DNA from: Rahnella woolbedingensis
Lineage (GTDB): Bacteria; Pseudomonadota; Gammaproteobacteria; Enterobacterales; Enterobacteriaceae
Reading direction: 5' to 3'
Assembly (NCBI RefSeq): GCF_003602095.1
Contig: NZ_RAHH01000004.1
Coordinates: 184,012-248,011, forward strand
DNA: 64,000 nt
A model generated the notes under the pieces. That model searched no databases and was not told the DNA's origin. It saw nothing but the letters and a program-made list of their open reading frames with translations. Below, piece after piece: positions 1 through 9,652 of the stretch. The translations under genes and the position numbers were made by a program. Position 1 is the first letter of the stretch; every line of letters begins with the position of its first letter.

Positions 1-1
1 A

Positions 2-178
2 GGCGCTGCAGGTTCCGTCGGGCTGAAGCATTTGCAGCAACTGGCGCAACAGATCCAGACCCCGACACTGCCGGCATGGTGGGACAACGTTCAGGAATGG
101 ATTGATGAGCTGAAGGCCGAATGGCGTAATGACATCAAAGTTTTACGCGACTGGACGGCAAACGCTGAAAAAAAATAA
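2..178 (+). CDS. arcB: ArcB sensor kinase, C-terminal end (partial)
   Basis: Fifty-eight codons open from the window edge to TAA. The protein end reads GAAGSVGLKHLQQL and finishes WTANAEKK, which matches the last part of the HPt domain of E. coli ArcB, starting just after the phosphoacceptor histidine. ArcB is the inner-membrane redox sensor kinase that passes phosphate to ArcA; the HPt domain is its final relay station. The rest of the gene is left of the window. Its last codons (AAA AAA TAA) also encode, on the other strand, the U-run of the ArcZ terminator. Confidence 0.93.
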   Translation, partial: GAAGSVGLKHLQQLAQQIQTPTLPAWWDNVQEWIDELKAEWRNDIKVLRDWTANAEKK

Positions 179-196
179 CCCCAGCCGAGGCCGGGG
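168..196 (-). terminator. ArcZ intrinsic terminator
   Basis: The minus strand has a CCCC(A/G)GCC-type stem at about 179-196 followed by eight T within 168-175. The T-run is read from the last lysine codons of arcB, so the two genes overlap tail to tail. Confidence 0.85.
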
Positions 197-289
197 TGCG
201 CGAATACTGCGCCAACACCAGGGAAAGAGGTAACCCACGATAGTTTTTAGGGTTCGGATTTCGCAGGTCTTGGAATTCAGTCTTAAAGT
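169..289 (-). ncRNA. arcZ: ArcZ small regulatory RNA
   Basis: Read on the minus strand, about 194-227 is almost the conserved processed core of E. coli ArcZ, including TTTCCCTGGTGTTGGCGCAG and the following GTATTCGCGCACCCC, then a GC-rich hairpin and a U-run. ArcZ is an Hfq-binding sRNA that activates rpoS and represses several mRNAs, and is repressed by ArcA. Position agrees: in E. coli arcZ lies directly 3' of arcB in opposite orientation. The 5' end is estimated from the usual 121 nt length; the 5' half is less conserved than the 3' core. Confidence 0.88.
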
Positions 290-1073
290 CTAATACATCC
301 TGTAGCAATCAACATAACAAATATAAGCAGAACTGTTACAACATTCATTAAAAACTGTGATGTAGATTAGTCTTTGTCTATACAAAACATCAAGCCTTTA
401 TCGCAGGATTTTTGACAGAATACAAATGAAGCATGTTGATGTTGTATTGGCGACATGCAGTTTTGCTTATAGAAGTGAACAATCATCGGCTGTTTAGCCA
501 GTAGTTTTGTCACACCTGCGGCTATGAAACCGGTTCTATAAAATGCAAAATCACTGGCAAGTTACTGTAATTCATCGTTTATGCATGATTTTTAGCAAAA
601 TGGCCTTTCAGGGGCTAAAAGAACGCTAAAATTTATTTTAAATGAAAAAATTTCACTTAGGTGAGTGCGCTTTTTGTCTGACAAAAAGATGCACACGCGG
701 CTGATTTTTTATGGATTACAGGCGCAGGATTTGACTTAGGAGGTCGCTTGCAACGGAATAATCGATGAGAATTTATTCACTTTTGCAAGCGGAATTCATA
801 AATATCTCTTACGTATTGAATGTGGGTTTATTCACAAGTATTTTACCTTTTCGCTTAAAAACTCACCGACATGAAAAAAGTTAGAATTTCAGGTCGTTTG
901 CCGGAACTCCTTGATGATAGTGGGTAAATAGGATTTTTCCGCTCTGAATGTAAGCAAAAGTTTCATTCATATTGCTCAATTGTTAGCAGTGTTGCTGTAC
1001 ATTTCGCTAGCCTGATCTTGCAGGTTATTATTGAGATTGATTAGATGGTCGGATGTGTTGTGGAAAACGCTAA
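290..1073. other. AT-rich intergenic gap where elbB is expected
   Basis: About 780 bases between arcZ and mtgA with no convincing gene on either strand. In E. coli this interval is occupied by elbB; no ElbB-like reading frame or remnant was recognised. The only structure noted is a 9 bp inverted repeat (CGCTTGCAA at 745-753, TTGCAAGCG at 783-791). A tiny frame of 18 codons from 871 has no support. Confidence 0.6.
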
Positions 1074-1796
1074 ATGAATAAAATTACTCGAAAGGGTCTC
1101 CTGCACAAGCCAGTAATGTGGCTGAAACGTGCGCTGATACTGTTACTCTGCTTATGGGTAGCGGGCATTCTTCTTTTTTCATTTCTACCGGTACCTTTCT
1201 CCGCAGTCATGGTGGAACGGCAGGTTTCAGCCTGGCTGACCGGTGATTTTGGCTATGTCGCACATTCAGACTGGGTCCCGATGAGTGAAATTTCCTCACC
1301 AATGGCGCTCGCGGTAATGGCCGCTGAAGATCAGAAATTCCCGGAGCATTGGGGTTTCGATGTGGATGCAATCCAGTCCGTTCTGGATAAAGATGGCGGC
1401 AAGATGCGCGGTGCCTCGACATTATCTCAGCAAACTGCCAAGAATCTGTTCCTTTGGGACGGGCGCAGCTGGGTGAGAAAAGGGCTGGAAGCGGGTCTGA
1501 CCGTCGGAATCGAAACGGTTTGGACCAAACGCCGCATTCTGACGGTATATCTGAATATCGTGGAGTTTGGTGACGGTGTATTTGGTGTGGAACAGGCTTC
1601 ACAGCATTTCTTCCACAAACCGGCCAGTCGCCTGACGGCTTCTCAGGCGGCATTGCTGGCAGCGGTATTGCCTAATCCGCATCTGTTCAAGGTAAATGCC
1701 CCTTCCGCTTATGTACTGCGTCGCCAGCAATGGATACTTCGCCAGATGAGTCAGCTTGGCGGCGAGACTTTCCTGCAGGAACATAAACTGCATTAA
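1074..1796 (+). CDS. mtgA: Monofunctional biosynthetic peptidoglycan transglycosylase
   Basis: A 240-residue protein closely similar to E. coli MtgA (242 aa). It polymerises lipid II into glycan strands at the outer face of the inner membrane. One N-terminal membrane anchor spans about residues 17-39. The GT51 motifs are intact: [10 protein letters not shown] at 85-94 with catalytic Glu85, [10 protein letters not shown] at 115-124, and the [10 protein letters not shown] motif at 152-161. No transpeptidase domain follows, as expected for the monofunctional type. The ATG at 1074 has a poor ribosome site but gives the family length. The E. coli neighbour elbB is missing upstream. Confidence 0.95.
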   Translation: MNKITRKGLLHKPVMWLKRALILLLCLWVAGILLFSFLPVPFSAVMVERQVSAWLTGDFGYVAHSDWVPMSEISSPMALAVMAAEDQKFPEHWGFDVDAIQSVLDKDGGKMRGASTLSQQTAKNLFLWDGRSWVRKGLEAGLTVGIETVWTKRRILTVYLNIVEFGDGVFGVEQASQHFFHKPASRLTASQAALLAAVLPNPHLFKVNAPSAYVLRRQQWILRQMSQLGGETFLQEHKLH

Positions 1797-1818
1797 CGGC
1801 TGACGTTTTTGCGAAATA

Positions 1819-1848
1819 AAAAAGGACAGCCCGTGAGCTGTCCTTTTT
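1819..1848. terminator. Bidirectional terminator between mtgA and dolP
   Basis: A 12 bp perfect stem, AAAAAGGACAGC against GCTGTCCTTTTT, with loop CCGTGA. Both strands end in a T-run, so it can serve the two convergent genes. Confidence 0.9.
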
Positions 1849-1871
1849 CGTTGTAGCTGGCTGAATCTTAA

Positions 1872-2447
1872 TTATTTAACGTAAGTGAACGCCGTTGTGA
1901 CGTGTTTAACGCCGCTGACGCCAGCCGCAACGCCAGCCGCCGATTTACCTTCTTCCTGAGTAACCAGACCCAGCAGGAAGACTTCACCGTTTTCAGTGGT
2001 GACTTTCACGTTAGAGGATTTCACCGAATCGCTGGTCAGTAACTGAGAGCGGACTTTGGTAGTGATCCATGTATCCGTTGACGCGGTGCCCATGCTGACG
2101 GGCTTGCCTGTACGGATTTCGTTATAAACTTCTGTCGCACCGTCTACACCCACTGCAATCTGTTTGGCGCGGGCGGCCATGTCAGGTGTGGGTGTCTGAC
2201 CGGTCAGCAGGACTTTACCCTGGTAGGCAGTCGCCACAATCCGGGCTTCATCTTTCAGTTGTTTATCTTTGCTGATCGCATTGGAAACACGGGCTTCCAG
2301 AGTGCTGTCATCAACCTGAGTACCCACGGTACGCGGGTCAGTGGTCGTTTTAGTGGCCACGCCGGCCACGCCAACCACAGCTGCTGCAACACAGCCTTGT
2401 AAAAGAAGGGCGCTTAACAATACAGCAAAGAGAGGACTCGCCTTCAT
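1872..2447 (-). CDS. dolP: Outer-membrane BON-domain lipoprotein DolP (YraP)
   Basis: A 191-residue protein, the exact length of E. coli DolP, and similar throughout. A lipoprotein signal peptide ends in LLQGC with Cys19 as the lipidation site. Two BON domains follow, at about 47-113 and 125-191. In E. coli DolP sits on the inner face of the outer membrane, supports envelope integrity and acts at division sites; it belongs to the sigma-E regulon. It follows diaA by nine bases on the same strand, so it is the last gene of the lpoA-yraN-diaA-dolP run. Confidence 0.96.
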   Translation of the reverse strand: MKASPLFAVLLSALLLQGCVAAAVVGVAGVATKTTTDPRTVGTQVDDSTLEARVSNAISKDKQLKDEARIVATAYQGKVLLTGQTPTPDMAARAKQIAVGVDGATEVYNEIRTGKPVSMGTASTDTWITTKVRSQLLTSDSVKSSNVKVTTENGEVFLLGLVTQEEGKSAAGVAAGVSGVKHVTTAFTYVK

Positions 2448-2456
2448 TGGATCTCC

Positions 2457-3047
2457 TTAATCGTCCTGGTGTGGGAACAGCGTATTATCTATCAGGTCAC
2501 AGAGGCAGTTTACTGTGAGCATATGCATTTCCTGAATACGGGCGCTGCGATGAGAGGGAATACGAATCTCAACATCGTGAGGCCCCAGTAAACCCGCCAG
2601 TTCACCGCCGTCATAACCCGTCAAAGCGACAATCGTCATATCGCGGGTTACCGCTGCTTCAACGGCTTTGACAATATCACGGCTGTTGCCGCGGGTCGAA
2701 ATAGCCAGCAGAACATCACCCGCCTGACCTAAGGCGCGTACCTGTTTGGCATAGATTTCTTCATGCAGGCGATCGTTCGCAATCGCGGTCAGCACAATGT
2801 TATCTGCACATAGTGAGATTGCAGGAAGGCTCGGACGTTCAGTTTCAAAACGATTAATCAGACTGGCGGAAAAATGCTGAGCATTCGCCGCAGAAGTGCC
2901 GTTGCCGCAGCACAGAATCTTATTGCCGTTGAGCAGCGATTGCACCAGCGTCATCGCGGCGCGGGAAATCGCGTCAGGCAAGGCTTCCGCCGCGGCAATC
3001 TGAGTTTGGATACTTTCTGTAAAGCAGACTTTGATTCTATCCAGCAC
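2457..3047 (-). CDS. diaA: DnaA initiator-associating protein DiaA
   Basis: A 196-residue SIS-domain protein, identical in length and nearly identical in sequence to E. coli DiaA. It forms a tetramer that binds DnaA and promotes its assembly on oriC, helping timely replication initiation. The phosphosugar-fold loop [10 protein letters not shown] is at about 48-57 and the C-terminus ends FPHQDD as in E. coli. It lies 30 bases after yraN and nine before dolP. Confidence 0.96.
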   Translation of the reverse strand: MLDRIKVCFTESIQTQIAAAEALPDAISRAAMTLVQSLLNGNKILCCGNGTSAANAQHFSASLINRFETERPSLPAISLCADNIVLTAIANDRLHEEIYAKQVRALGQAGDVLLAISTRGNSRDIVKAVEAAVTRDMTIVALTGYDGGELAGLLGPHDVEIRIPSHRSARIQEMHMLTVNCLCDLIDNTLFPHQDD

Positions 3048-3077
3048 GGGTTTTCGTCCAGTCAGTCGTCGTAATAT

Positions 3078-3479
3078 TTATTCCGCATTGAATGCATCAC
3101 GCAGCCATTCTATCTGGCTGCCGGTGATGGCTAATACATCAAAACGGCAAGATGATGTGTCAAAGCTTGCATTCTTTCCTGCAAGCCAGAAAGACGCCGC
3201 GCGTAACAGGCGCTGCTGTTTTTGAACGGTCACGCTGGCCGCCGCACCGCCAAAATCAGCGTTACGCCGGTAGCGGACTTCTACAAACACCCAGGTTTGC
3301 TGGTCACGCATGATCAGGTCAATTTCACCTGCGCGGCAGGCCACGTTGGCGGCCACGAAGATTAACCCGGCTCTTTCAAGATAACGACGGGCAAAGGCTT
3401 CGTACTTATCGCCACATGCCCGCGTCTTCGATAAAAAATGGTTCATCAGTACGTCCTTGTACCTGTCATGGCTGAGCAT
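3078..3479 (-). CDS. yraN: UPF0102 family endonuclease-fold protein YraN
   Basis: A 133-residue protein of the UPF0102 family. The restriction-endonuclease-like core motifs are present: GEIDLIM at about 51-57 and FVEVRYR at 65-71. The cellular role is not established; Holliday-junction-resolvase-like folding is known for the family but activity here is not implied. The start at 3479 gives E. coli length; an in-frame ATG at codon 12 is a possible alternative. It is placed 30 bases after lpoA. Confidence 0.93.
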   Translation of the reverse strand: MLSHDRYKDVLMNHFLSKTRACGDKYEAFARRYLERAGLIFVAANVACRAGEIDLIMRDQQTWVFVEVRYRRNADFGGAAASVTVQKQQRLLRAASFWLAGKNASFDTSSCRFDVLAITGSQIEWLRDAFNAE

Positions 3480-3509
3480 TTCTGTCTCAGCGTCGCGGTC
3501 GGGTTTCTC

Positions 3510-5534
3510 TTATGAAGAAACCGGCACCAGTGAACCCTGGCGGTACTGCAGCCATGGCAGTTTGCGATGAATAACGCAATTCTCATTGGCGCTCAGGTCA
3601 CCGGTGCTGCCGGAAACCTGGAAGCCAGGTAATGTGCGCATTTGCGAGAAGTGATTTGCCAGACTCCAGGCATCAATCCCCATCGCGTACAGGCGAACCA
3701 GCGAGTAGTCGTTACCGAATTTCGCAGTAGCCTGCTGCATCAGAGCCGGGTTACCGCCTGCCAGCAATGGAATATCGCTGAACTGCACGCCTTCCATTTC
3801 CAGACGATAGTCCGGGCCAGCACCTGCCTGATAGCTGCGGGAACTCGCGTAAACGGAAGGATGGACGCGACCATTTACGGCCAGATCCAGCATCGGTTTA
3901 ATCAGCGTCAGTTCACTCTGCGTTGCCACAACGTAAACGGAATCCACTGCACCGCCGGAGCTGCCCTGCGTAATCTGCGCATCGGTCGGCGGAGCCGGAA
4001 TGGTGATCCCACCAATAGTGACGCCCTGCGCTTGTGCCGGTGCGGCAGCATCGGTGGCAATAACCGGTGTACCGGTCAGACGGATACCGCTGCCAATAGA
4101 AGAACGTAATTCACCGGCTGAGCCGAGACCTTGTTTCAGCACGGTCTGGCCGCCCAGTTTTTGCCATTCGTTAGCAAAAGCCTGTGCGATACGGTCACCG
4201 AAGTTGCCACGTGGCACCAGCAACAGCGGCATACGTTTTTGTTCAGCCCACATGTGGCGCGCGGCATCTTGCGCTTCGTCTTCCGGCGAGAGCGCAAAGT
4301 AACAGATATTCGGGCTGTTTTTCTCAGTTTCTGGCTGATTGAGTGCTAAAACATTCAGCGGAGTCTGATCTGAGGAGAGTTCGTTGACCTGATCTTTGAG
4401 CAGCGGGCCGACAACCAGCGTGGCACCGTCCTGCTGAGCCTGTGTCAGAAGCGCAGCCAGAGGCTGACCGTTGGTGTCATACACTTTCACCTGCGCATTG
4501 CTGCTGGCGACAGACGCTGTCACTGGCGCTGCCGCAGGCTGTGCCTGAGCGGGATCGGTTTGCGGCTGGCTGGCATCCGGAGCGGAAGTACTCACCGCCG
4601 CGTTCGGATCTGCCGGGGGCTGCGTTTGTGCATTCGGATCAGCAGGTGCCGCTTGCGCAACTGGCTGGCTCAGCTGACCGTTCATAGCCGCGTTGAAACC
4701 TTGCGAAATCGCATTCCCGTAAACCTGCGCCGGGCCGCTCATCGGCAGGAATAGCGCAATTCTGCCGGTAGAAGCAGGCTGGAAGCTCAGCACATTATTC
4801 AGCTGCGTCGGCAGGGTTTTCGCTGCCGGATTCACCGGATAACGGCGCTGCCAGTCTTTAATTCCGGCTTTGAGCAGATCAGGATCCTGCTTGTTGCTCT
4901 GCCAGACACTCAGTAAATCCAGCCATCCCTGCAAGGTATTTTCATCGGCATTAATCACAATGCTGTTGACGTCCTGTGCGGACATTTGCGTCAGCGCGGT
5001 CCAGGTCTGGTCAATGTTGTCCTGATGCAGTTTGCCCTGCAACAGTGGCTCCTGAGCGATATATGCGCGGATCAGCCCGAGACTGGTGCGTCCCTGACTG
5101 GCATCGATTTGCGCCTGATAGTAACGCGCTTTCTGATCGTTGCTCAGATTGGTCGGGTCTATCTGGCTCAGGCTGGTGGCCGCGGCCTGATAGTTTTTCT
5201 GCGCGACCTGCACTTCCGCGCTGGTCAGTTGCTGCTCGAGAGTTTGTGCGGCGGTCAGATTTTGCGGCACTTTGGCCAGTTGTTCCGCCGCCTGAGGCAC
5301 TTTGCCTTCACGTATCAGGGCACGCACTGCAAGCAATTGCCAGTCAGCCTTGTTATCATCACCGCTTTGCTGTGCCTGCTGCAGATAATAGTCAGAGCTG
5401 CCGGACGCTGCACCCTGGACACTTTCTGTCGGTGCCTGTGGTGCCTGACCGGAACAGCTGGCAAGAAGCATAGCCACGATAATGGCAGGGAGTAAACGTC
5501 CCGAACGGGTACGAAAGGTCATTGAGGAAGGCAT
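3510..5534 (-). CDS. lpoA: Penicillin-binding protein activator LpoA
   Basis: A 674-residue outer-membrane lipoprotein that reaches through the periplasm to stimulate PBP1A. The signal peptide ends in the lipobox LLASC with Cys27. A TPR-like N-terminal region (about 30-255) is followed by a periplasmic-binding-protein-type domain from about 258. A low-complexity Pro/Gln/Ala/Asp stretch at roughly 290-345 interrupts this second domain, in the place where E. coli LpoA has a similar variable insert. It is divergent from rsmI, as in E. coli. Confidence 0.95.
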   Translation of the reverse strand: MPSSMTFRTRSGRLLPAIIVAMLLASCSGQAPQAPTESVQGAASGSSDYYLQQAQQSGDDNKADWQLLAVRALIREGKVPQAAEQLAKVPQNLTAAQTLEQQLTSAEVQVAQKNYQAAATSLSQIDPTNLSNDQKARYYQAQIDASQGRTSLGLIRAYIAQEPLLQGKLHQDNIDQTWTALTQMSAQDVNSIVINADENTLQGWLDLLSVWQSNKQDPDLLKAGIKDWQRRYPVNPAAKTLPTQLNNVLSFQPASTGRIALFLPMSGPAQVYGNAISQGFNAAMNGQLSQPVAQAAPADPNAQTQPPADPNAAVSTSAPDASQPQTDPAQAQPAAAPVTASVASSNAQVKVYDTNGQPLAALLTQAQQDGATLVVGPLLKDQVNELSSDQTPLNVLALNQPETEKNSPNICYFALSPEDEAQDAARHMWAEQKRMPLLLVPRGNFGDRIAQAFANEWQKLGGQTVLKQGLGSAGELRSSIGSGIRLTGTPVIATDAAAPAQAQGVTIGGITIPAPPTDAQITQGSSGGAVDSVYVVATQSELTLIKPMLDLAVNGRVHPSVYASSRSYQAGAGPDYRLEMEGVQFSDIPLLAGGNPALMQQATAKFGNDYSLVRLYAMGIDAWSLANHFSQMRTLPGFQVSGSTGDLSANENCVIHRKLPWLQYRQGSLVPVSS

Positions 5535-5595
5535 TCAGTTTCCAGTGATGTTTTTTCAAGATGCTCAATATTAAATCGGCAATCCGGATGAAACA

Positions 5596-6465
5596 ATGAA
5601 TCAAGACGATCAAGCAGATATTTCTGCCTCAACGCTGTATATCGTACCGACGCCAATTGGCAATTTAGGGGATATTACCCAACGCGCGCTGGCCGTACTG
5701 AACAGTGTAGATTTGATTGCCGCAGAAGACACCCGCCACACCGGATTGCTGCTGCACCATTTCGCGATCACCGCCAAAATGTTCCCGCTGCATGATCATA
5801 ATGAACAGCAGAAAGCCGAGCATTTACTGGCGAAATTGCAGGAAGGACAGACCATCGCGCTGGTATCCGATGCCGGTACGCCGCTGATCAATGACCCCGG
5901 CTATCACCTGGTACGTCGTTGTCGTGAGGCCGGTATTCGCGTGGTCCCATTACCGGGTGCCTGTGCGGCGATCACCGCACTTTGTGCCGCAGGTTTGCCT
6001 TCCGACCGTTTCTGTTACGAAGGATTTCTGCCGGCCAAAACCAAATCACGTAAAGATACGTTGCAGGCGTTAATCGAAGAACCGCGCACGCTGATTTTCT
6101 ACGAGTCGACTCACCGCCTGATCGACAGCTTACAGGATATGGTCGAAGTTTGGGGGCCGCAACGTTATGTGGTGCTGGCGCGCGAGCTGACCAAAACCTG
6201 GGAAAATATTCACGGCGCGCCGGTGGGCGAACTGCTGGCCTGGGTGCAGGAAGTGGAAACACGCCGGCGTGGTGAAATGGTGCTGATTGTTGAAGGCCAT
6301 AAAATTGATACCGAAGCCTTACCGGCAGAAGCCCTGCGTACTCTGGCGTTGTTGCAAAAAGAACTGCCACTGAAAAAAGCCGCCGCGCTGGCCGCGGAAA
6401 TCCACGGCGTGAAAAAGAATGCGTTGTATAAATACGCGCTTGATGAGCAAGAGGGTGACAAATAG
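5596..6465 (+). CDS. rsmI: 16S rRNA (cytidine-1402 2'-O) methyltransferase RsmI
   Basis: A 289-residue SAM-dependent tetrapyrrole-methylase-fold enzyme that modifies C1402 in the decoding centre of 16S rRNA. Family motifs are clear: PIGNLGDIT at about 20-28, EDTRHT at 44-49, [12 protein letters not shown] at 91-102 and LPGACA at 119-124. It is divergent from lpoA. The rnpB -35 element overlaps its last codons. Confidence 0.96.
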   Translation: MNQDDQADISASTLYIVPTPIGNLGDITQRALAVLNSVDLIAAEDTRHTGLLLHHFAITAKMFPLHDHNEQQKAEHLLAKLQEGQTIALVSDAGTPLINDPGYHLVRRCREAGIRVVPLPGACAAITALCAAGLPSDRFCYEGFLPAKTKSRKDTLQALIEEPRTLIFYESTHRLIDSLQDMVEVWGPQRYVVLARELTKTWENIHGAPVGELLAWVQEVETRRRGEMVLIVEGHKIDTEALPAEALRTLALLQKELPLKKAAALAAEIHGVKKNALYKYALDEQEGDK

Positions 6466-6483
6466 GGCGTAATACCCTATTAT
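6455..6483 (+). promoter_or_regulatory. rnpB promoter
   Basis: A -35 GTGACA (6455-6460) and a -10 TATTAT (6478-6483) are separated by 17 bases. Transcription would begin at 6491, seven bases downstream, exactly where the RNase P RNA begins. The -35 overlaps the end of rsmI. Confidence 0.85.
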
Positions 6484-6490
6484 CCGCCGC

Positions 6491-6867
<377 letters not shown>

Positions 6868-6885
6868 CTTCTATATAAAACAATA

Positions 6886-6945
6886 CGTTGATGTATCTCA
6901 AGTGCCCAGAAGCAAAAATGGGATACAGAATGGGATACATCAACG
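6886..6945. repeat. Candidate Int arm-type sites, left end
   Basis: GGGATACA occurs at 6920-6927 and 6932-6939, 12 bases apart. A perfect 12 bp inverted pair, CGTTGATGTATC (6886-6897) and GATACATCAACG (6934-6945), brackets them. The same octamer recurs at the right end. The block overlaps the integrase start, which would let the enzyme control its own expression. Confidence 0.6.
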
Positions 6946-8567
6946 GTTGTAACATCCCCCACACACTCCGCCGTAACGACATTTTCTATGTCTATTTCCG
7001 CCTTCCTGATAAACATTTTTTTCGCTGTTCGATAGGAACCGATAGCCCTCGTCGCTGTAGCCTTATTATTTCCCGCCTTATGCCGTACATATCGCTGTTT
7101 AGACTTGGTAAGATAGGGCGTGAACAATTTCTCAGGGTTCTTAGAACAATGAAAAAGCTAACCTCTCAAGATATTGATTTGTTTGTTGCAACTATGAATG
7201 CTGAAATCTTGGACTATGTTGAGGCTATACCGGCTGATGCACGTCTTGAGGTGCTGGAAGGGGAAACGACGCCGACGCCAGTTCCGATGAAACAGGGATC
7301 CGCTTCATTCTTCAAGAACTACTATGAGAATGCTTTCTTTAACGGCGGCGAGTCCGCGACGGAAACCTACTTCAATAAAGCCTTGGCGACGGTCTTTGAC
7401 ATCGCCGGTATGGAGAAACCGATCGCGGACGCCGCGTCAAAATACAGCGTCCTTCTCCATCAATCTCAGGAAGCTCAACTCGCTTTTCTCGATAGGGATA
7501 TCTCCGGCTATCGGCAGATTCTAAGCGCCATGAAACCAGTTGCCGCGCCTGTTACGCCAGCCGCTTCCGCCCCAGCGTACAGTGAACCAGAAACGCCCGC
7601 ATTGACGTTAGCGCAAGCGGTAGAGGGATTCTTGAAGTTTAAATCTGACTGGAAACCCAAGATTCGTCAGAACAACGAAAAATATTTGGAAATCATTAAA
7701 GAAGTGCTGGGGGCTGATACGTCAGTAACGAAGATTACGCGGCGTGATATCAAAAACCTCCTTGAAGTCGTGGAAGGGCTACCACTACAAAACAAGACCG
7801 CCTATAAGGGGAAAACCGCGAGAGAGCTTATCGAGCTTGATGATATCCCCGAGGATGACCTGATCTCGTCCAAAACAGTTAAAGATTATCTGAAACTTTG
7901 TCAGGGGCTGTTTTCTACTTACCTAACCGGTTATCAGGATGTACTTCCCGCTTCACCGACTAACAATGTTCGTTATGAGGCGAACAGCACCCGTTATGGC
8001 GACTATAGCCTGACGGAAATGAGTAGGTTGGTGACGCATTTTATGACGTTAGATGGCTGGAAAAAGTGGTCGTTACTTCTGCTGGCCTACACCGGCGCAC
8101 GTCGGAGTGAGATTATTTCTTTGACGGTTGGGGATGTTCGGTTAGACGAAGATTCAAATCGCCATTACATAATGATTGGGCAAAGCAAAACTGATGCCGG
8201 AATCCGGCGAGTGCCTTTGTCCGAGCATATTTTGGGTATGGGATTTCTGGCCTTTCTGGAAGGCCGGGGGAAGGAAGAAAAAATCTTCCCCGAAATCACC
8301 TACGCTAACCAACTGTCCAAAGTTTTTCATGGCATCCGTGATGATTTGGAAATTCCGTACCTGAACGATTTTAAAGAGCGCCGGGTGATCCATTCTCTGA
8401 GGCATACATTCATTACAGCAGCCAGTAAAAAGCATATTACGCAGCTCGTTCAGCGATTCGTCGGTCATGAACTATCAAACATAGGACAGACGCAAAATTA
8501 TACTCACCTGAACAGCTTTACCGTGACTGACCTGCTTCCTATCGCCGACTCCATCAACTGGCAATAA
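6918..8567 (+). CDS. Tyrosine recombinase (integrase)
   Basis: About 549 residues from the ATG at 6918; ATG codons at 6891 and 6930 are in frame and none has a good ribosome site. The N-terminus (HTLRRNDIFYVYFRLP) fits the DUF6538-type arm-binding domain, the middle fits a SAM-like core-binding domain, and the C-terminal catalytic domain has Arg395 (TGARRSEI), His492 and Arg495 (HSLRHTF), His517 (VGHE) and the nucleophile Tyr528 (NYTHL). All catalytic residues are intact. It lies against the rnpB 3' end, so it is the enzyme expected to have integrated the element there. Confidence 0.93.
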   Translation: MGYRMGYINGCNIPHTLRRNDIFYVYFRLPDKHFFRCSIGTDSPRRCSLIISRLMPYISLFRLGKIGREQFLRVLRTMKKLTSQDIDLFVATMNAEILDYVEAIPADARLEVLEGETTPTPVPMKQGSASFFKNYYENAFFNGGESATETYFNKALATVFDIAGMEKPIADAASKYSVLLHQSQEAQLAFLDRDISGYRQILSAMKPVAAPVTPAASAPAYSEPETPALTLAQAVEGFLKFKSDWKPKIRQNNEKYLEIIKEVLGADTSVTKITRRDIKNLLEVVEGLPLQNKTAYKGKTARELIELDDIPEDDLISSKTVKDYLKLCQGLFSTYLTGYQDVLPASPTNNVRYEANSTRYGDYSLTEMSRLVTHFMTLDGWKKWSLLLLAYTGARRSEIISLTVGDVRLDEDSNRHYIMIGQSKTDAGIRRVPLSEHILGMGFLAFLEGRGKEEKIFPEITYANQLSKVFHGIRDDLEIPYLNDFKERRVIHSLRHTFITAASKKHITQLVQRFVGHELSNIGQTQNYTHLNSFTVTDLLPIADSINWQ

Positions 8568-8583
8568 ATGCGAGTGTTTTAAT

Positions 8584-8629
8584 GCACAAAAACAACATTA
8601 ATGCAAATGAAAAAATTCTCATTTTGTGC
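8584..8629. promoter_or_regulatory. Nested palindrome upstream of the Fur-like gene
   Basis: Outer arms GCACAAAA (8584-8591) and TTTTGTGC (8622-8629) pair perfectly; inner arms AAATGA (8605-8610) and TCATTT (8619-8624) also pair. The inner part resembles an AT-rich Fur-type operator. It lies between int and the Fur-like gene, so it may be an operator, a weak int terminator, or both. Confidence 0.45.
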
Positions 8630-8682
8630 CTTTTGTGATAAAATCATTGTGGGCCAATAAATTAGACAAAATAGAGGACACC

Positions 8683-9027
8683 TTGAATGTAACATCACCG
8701 CCAGCCGCTTTCGCACCTCCAACTGACGCCGAACGTCTTAAGCTGGCAACAGTTTTAAATTCCGTTGACCTACGTACAACGACCCTGCGAATTAACGTTC
8801 TCCACTATCTGAATATCGCAGATGTGCCGGTAACAGCAGAAGCAGTCAGCCGCTTCGTGGACCTTCCCCTTTCAACGGCATATAGAACTCTCACCGCGCT
8901 TGAGATTAACCGTCTGGCAGGCGTGACCTTCGAACGCGGACATGTAACGCGTTGGTTCCGGTTCCTCCCGGAGACACCACAACACTGTCCGGCATGTGGG
9001 CAGAGCTTCTATACAGAGTACGCATAA
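8683..9027 (+). CDS. Small Fur-like winged-helix regulator
   Basis: About 114 residues if started at TTG 8683, which has GAGG six to eight bases upstream; a GTG at 8626 is in frame but lacks a ribosome site. The middle reads LRTTTLRINVLHYL, then TAEAVSRFVDLPLSTAYRTL, the pattern of the Fur DNA-binding winged helix (helix, then STxYRTL recognition helix). A C-terminal CPACG resembles the Cys pair of Fur, but the dimerisation domain and His-rich metal sites are absent. DNA binding is inferred from the fold pattern. The palindrome at 8584-8629 is a candidate target. Confidence 0.6.
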   Translation: MNVTSPPAAFAPPTDAERLKLATVLNSVDLRTTTLRINVLHYLNIADVPVTAEAVSRFVDLPLSTAYRTLTALEINRLAGVTFERGHVTRWFRFLPETPQHCPACGQSFYTEYA

Positions 9028-9145
9028 GCCGTACACACAAACACCGATGAGATGACCGCATATTACGGTTGCAAAAAATGACGCTCACCAGAGAGCGCCA
9101 GAGGCCTGCTATGGCCCTTACTCACCAATTCCAGAGGATTACACA

Positions 9146-9652
9146 ATGACAAAGAAGACAGCACACAGCGCCGCTGAGGGCGATCTAAAGGCATTCCTGA
9201 GCGAGGCCGCCGAAAGATTCCAACCTGACGCCAACGTACTGGCAGCGCGGATTGATACCGCCGTCAAACGGCATACAGCTACCAGCACCACACAGCGTTT
9301 AAATGCTCCCGCTCCGCTGGCTATCCAACAACTCCAGGAGAGGATTCTGGAAGGGTGGCGATATGACATCGGAATCCCTCAGTCGGTCTATCTCGCTGGT
9401 AGCTCGGGGAATATGGCAATCACGCTGTGCAAACCAGAATCGCTGGTGAAGCAGGAGATTGCCGACCTGAAAAGACAGGTTGAGGATGCATATCACGACG
9501 AGCTGGCAAACGCGATGGAACGCGAAGTCGACAAACTGGTACAAGACGCAGCCAACGAGACACAGCGCCTTGCTGAGGAAGCCGCAGCCACAGAACAGGA
9601 CGCTATGCGAAAGCTCCTCCGCGATATGCTCCTGACTGGAGCGATTGTATGA
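9146..9652 (+). CDS. Hypothetical element protein with coiled-coil C-terminus
   Basis: A 168-residue protein of unknown function. The N-terminal half is mixed; from about residue 100 on it is rich in Lys/Glu/Ala/Gln with heptad-like spacing, suggesting a helical coiled coil. There is no signal peptide or membrane segment. The ATG follows AGAGGATT, an acceptable ribosome site. It overlaps the next small gene by ATGA, so the two are probably translated together. Small helical proteins next to YfjJ-like genes are common in P4-like and inovirus-derived islands, but no function can be given. Confidence 0.7.
   Translation: MTKKTAHSAAEGDLKAFLSEAAERFQPDANVLAARIDTAVKRHTATSTTQRLNAPAPLAIQQLQERILEGWRYDIGIPQSVYLAGSSGNMAITLCKPESLVKQEIADLKRQVEDAYHDELANAMEREVDKLVQDAANETQRLAEEAAATEQDAMRKLLRDMLLTGAIV

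Noticed and set aside
871..927. An 18-codon frame beginning MKKVRISGR, considered as an ElbB start (E. coli ElbB begins MKKIGV)
   Set aside because: Stops after 18 codons and nothing after it resembles ElbB.
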